A stretch of 7,789 bases of DNA, from the NCBI GenBank assembly GCA_030682755.1, contig JAUXNR010000322.1, positions 1 to 7,789 on the forward strand, in the 5' to 3' direction. The stretch comes from Flavobacterium sp. Its GTDB lineage: Bacteria; Bacteroidota; Bacteroidia; Flavobacteriales; Flavobacteriaceae. The position numbers were made by a program, and so were the translations under genes. Positions 6,430 to 7,789 of this stretch are shown piece by piece (the stretch's first letter is position 1; every line of letters begins with the position of its first letter). The notes below the pieces were generated by a model. The model worked only from the letters and a program-made list of their open reading frames with translations. It did no database searches and had not been told where the DNA came from.

Positions 6430-7451
6430 GAAATTATTTATTACTACTATTTACTTTAACATCAATTTTTAGTTGGTGTCAAAAGCGAAACATCATTAAT
6501 AATGAAGCCATACATTTTAGCATAAAACAAAAAAAAGATACTGTCGACTTTTTGTTAATCGATATCAAAACAGACGAAACAAAACCAATTTTCCTTTTTT
6601 GTCAAGGTTCACTTCCATTGCCGTTATTTGTACAAACTGCAAATGAAAATATTTGGATGATTGGTGGGGGTATTACAAACTTTGACATTGAAAAAATAAA
6701 AAGGAATTATCACTTAATCGTCATTTCAATGCCTAACACTCCGGTTATTGTCAATGAGAAAAATTTAAATGAGTCATATTGTTATGTCCCAAACCCTAAT
6801 GAACCTAACAAATTTGATTTAAACTATATAAAATCTGATTATTTGGAAAATTATGAAAAAAGAGTAAGTACAGTTTTAAAATTTCTACGAAAGCAAAAAT
6901 GGGTTGACAATTCAAAATTAATTGTGGCAGGTCATTCACAAGGCTCAAAAGTTGCAACATTAATTTCATTAAACAATAAAAAGGTAACTCATTTGGGTTT
7001 ATTTAGTGCAAACCCTTTTGGCAGAATTGATCAAAACATCAGATATTACAGAAAACAAGCTGAAAAAAATCAAATTAGTTGGGAAGTAGCTGATAAAGAA
7101 ATTGAGGAACTATATGAACTATTCAGAAATTCGCATAACGATAAAAAAGTGAAAGAAGACATTAATTTATTAGCTTGGAAATCATTTTCAAGGCCATTGC
7201 TTTATGATTGGTTAAAAATAGAAATTCCAACGTATTTGGCTTACGGAACCTCTGATATTGCTTCAGACATGTGTGATTTAGTTCCATTATTTTATATTCA
7301 GAATGCAAAAACAAATTTAACTTTTAAACGTTATTTGAATGTAGAACATAATTTTTTTGAAGTTGACCATCAAGGAAAAGCCAATTATGAAAAAGAAAAT
7401 TGGCCACATGTAATGAATGATTTTTTAGAATGGACAATGAAAAAACCATAA
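6426..7451 (+). CDS. Exported alpha/beta-hydrolase-like protein, substrate unknown
   Basis: The 341-residue protein looks like a secreted or periplasmic serine hydrolase. The N-terminus is a signal peptide (MRNYLLLLFTLTSIFSWC, then QKRN). The Cys at 18 is preceded by Ser-Trp, which does not fit a lipobox, so type I cleavage is more likely. Residues 54-62 (PIFLFCQGS) form the first strand and oxyanion-loop region, where CQGS takes the place of the usual HG. The nucleophile elbow is GHSQG with Ser171. Candidate triad partners are Asp277 (YGTSD) and His308 (NVEHNF), in the expected order and spacing. A helical insert at about 195-245 may be a lid. The start overlaps the GNAT stop in an ATGA, and the next gene follows after 8 bases. 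I do not recognise a named family; an esterase, lipase or peptidase-like activity is possible. Confidence 0.8.
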   Translation: MRNYLLLLFTLTSIFSWCQKRNIINNEAIHFSIKQKKDTVDFLLIDIKTDETKPIFLFCQGSLPLPLFVQTANENIWMIGGGITNFDIEKIKRNYHLIVISMPNTPVIVNEKNLNESYCYVPNPNEPNKFDLNYIKSDYLENYEKRVSTVLKFLRKQKWVDNSKLIVAGHSQGSKVATLISLNNKKVTHLGLFSANPFGRIDQNIRYYRKQAEKNQISWEVADKEIEELYELFRNSHNDKKVKEDINLLAWKSFSRPLLYDWLKIEIPTYLAYGTSDIASDMCDLVPLFYIQNAKTNLTFKRYLNVEHNFFEVDHQGKANYEKENWPHVMNDFLEWTMKKP

Positions 7452-7459
7452 AGTAAACA

Positions 7460-7771
7460 ATGAAAAATTTTTCAATGATAGTTGTATTAATTTTGGTGGG
7501 TTGTGCTTCAAAAGAAGCCTTCCAAACCCAATTTCCCATTCCAATTTCTGATTATTTTTATCAAATAAACGGAAATAAAACCCATTTTGTAATTGAATTT
7601 CAACAATCTATTTTAGAAGAAATCAAACTTGAAAAACTTTATTTCAGAAATCAAACAGCAGAAATTAAAATTATTTCCGATCAAAAAGCAGAAGCCATTT
7701 TAGAATTTAATCAAAAAGGTAAAATAAAACACCACAAATTCACCAACGTGACCGAAAAGTCAAATAATTAG
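7460..7771 (+). CDS. Small lipoprotein of unknown function
   Basis: The 103-residue protein has a clear lipoprotein signal: a short charged start (MKN), a hydrophobic core and the lipobox LVGC, with Cys15 as the lipidated residue. The mature part is about 89 residues of alternating polar and hydrophobic strands (for example KTHFVIEFQQ and EEIKLEKLYFRNQTAEIKII). This suggests a small beta-rich domain, with no catalytic motif visible. After Cys15 comes ASKE rather than a run of acidic residues, so the usual flavobacterial surface-export signal is not obvious and the protein may stay facing the periplasm. The ATG lies 8 bases after the hydrolase stop, with the A-rich leader AAAGTAAACA and no Shine-Dalgarno sequence. 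It probably belongs to the same transcript. I do not recognise a named family. Confidence 0.75.
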   Translation: MKNFSMIVVLILVGCASKEAFQTQFPIPISDYFYQINGNKTHFVIEFQQSILEEIKLEKLYFRNQTAEIKIISDQKAEAILEFNQKGKIKHHKFTNVTEKSNN

Positions 7772-7772
7772 T

Positions 7773-7780
7773 TAATTTTG
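7773..7780 (+). promoter_or_regulatory. Possible -7 promoter box (TAATTTTG) at the window end
   Basis: TAATTTTG fits the Bacteroidota -7 pattern TAnnTTTG and lies just after the lipoprotein stop, so it could serve a gene beyond the window. No TTG is present at the usual -33 distance, and such words arise by chance in AT-rich DNA. The downstream gene is not visible. Confidence 0.3.
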
Positions 7781-7789
7781 CTTGATTGC

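Noticed and set aside
6426..6482. Cys18 of the hydrolase as a lipoprotein cysteine
   Set aside because: The preceding residues are Phe-Ser-Trp, with a bulky Trp at -1 that does not fit the lipobox; a type I signal peptide is more likely.
7324..7539. Open frame of 71 codons on the - strand across the hydrolase-lipoprotein junction
   Set aside because: It overlaps two better-supported genes on the + strand and has no recognisable protein character or promoter.
1..7789. A previously undescribed multi-gene system
   Set aside because: All genes are either core ATP synthase subunits or common enzyme families in a plain operon; nothing in domain make-up or arrangement points to a defence, mobile or toxin-type system.

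Overview
The window looks like an ordinary chromosomal segment of a member of the Bacteroidota, most likely the family Flavobacteriaceae and possibly Flavobacterium. The DNA is AT-rich and the genes lack clear Shine-Dalgarno sequences, having A/T-rich leaders instead. A Bacteroidota-type promoter box (TAnnTTTG) precedes the second transcription unit, and the proteins read as flavobacterial. All genes are on the + strand.

Region 1 (1-3465) is the distal part of an F1Fo ATP synthase operon in the order atpF (5' end missing), atpH, atpA, atpG. These encode the b stalk, delta, alpha and gamma subunits. A 75-base spacer between atpA and atpG holds a perfect 12-bp inverted repeat and a 15-bp tandem repeat. 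The beta and epsilon genes (atpD, atpC) do not follow atpG. The unit ends at a clear intrinsic terminator (3589-3616), so they must lie elsewhere.

Region 2 (3451-3648) begins inside the last codons of atpG. It is a tandem repeat block with a period of about 20.5 bp, in which GCGAAGC occurs five times. Two near-identical 41-bp units can each fold into a GAA-capped hairpin, and the first of these includes the atpG stop codon. The terminator and a promoter box for the next unit follow. This block is the most unusual part of the window.

Region 3 (3649-7771) is a tightly packed set of four genes: a secreted S9-family (prolyl oligopeptidase/DPP-like) serine peptidase, a cytosolic GNAT acetyltransferase, an exported alpha/beta-hydrolase-like protein of unknown substrate, and a small lipoprotein of unknown function. 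Junctions are TAA|ATG, an ATGA overlap and an 8-base gap, so they are probably co-transcribed and partly coupled in translation. The theme may be peptide or small-molecule processing at the cell envelope, but only the peptidase has a reasonably clear role.

I see no mobile-element genes, CRISPR array, RNA genes or defence system. The sequence gives no support for an undescribed multi-gene system; the non-coding repeats are the main curiosity.
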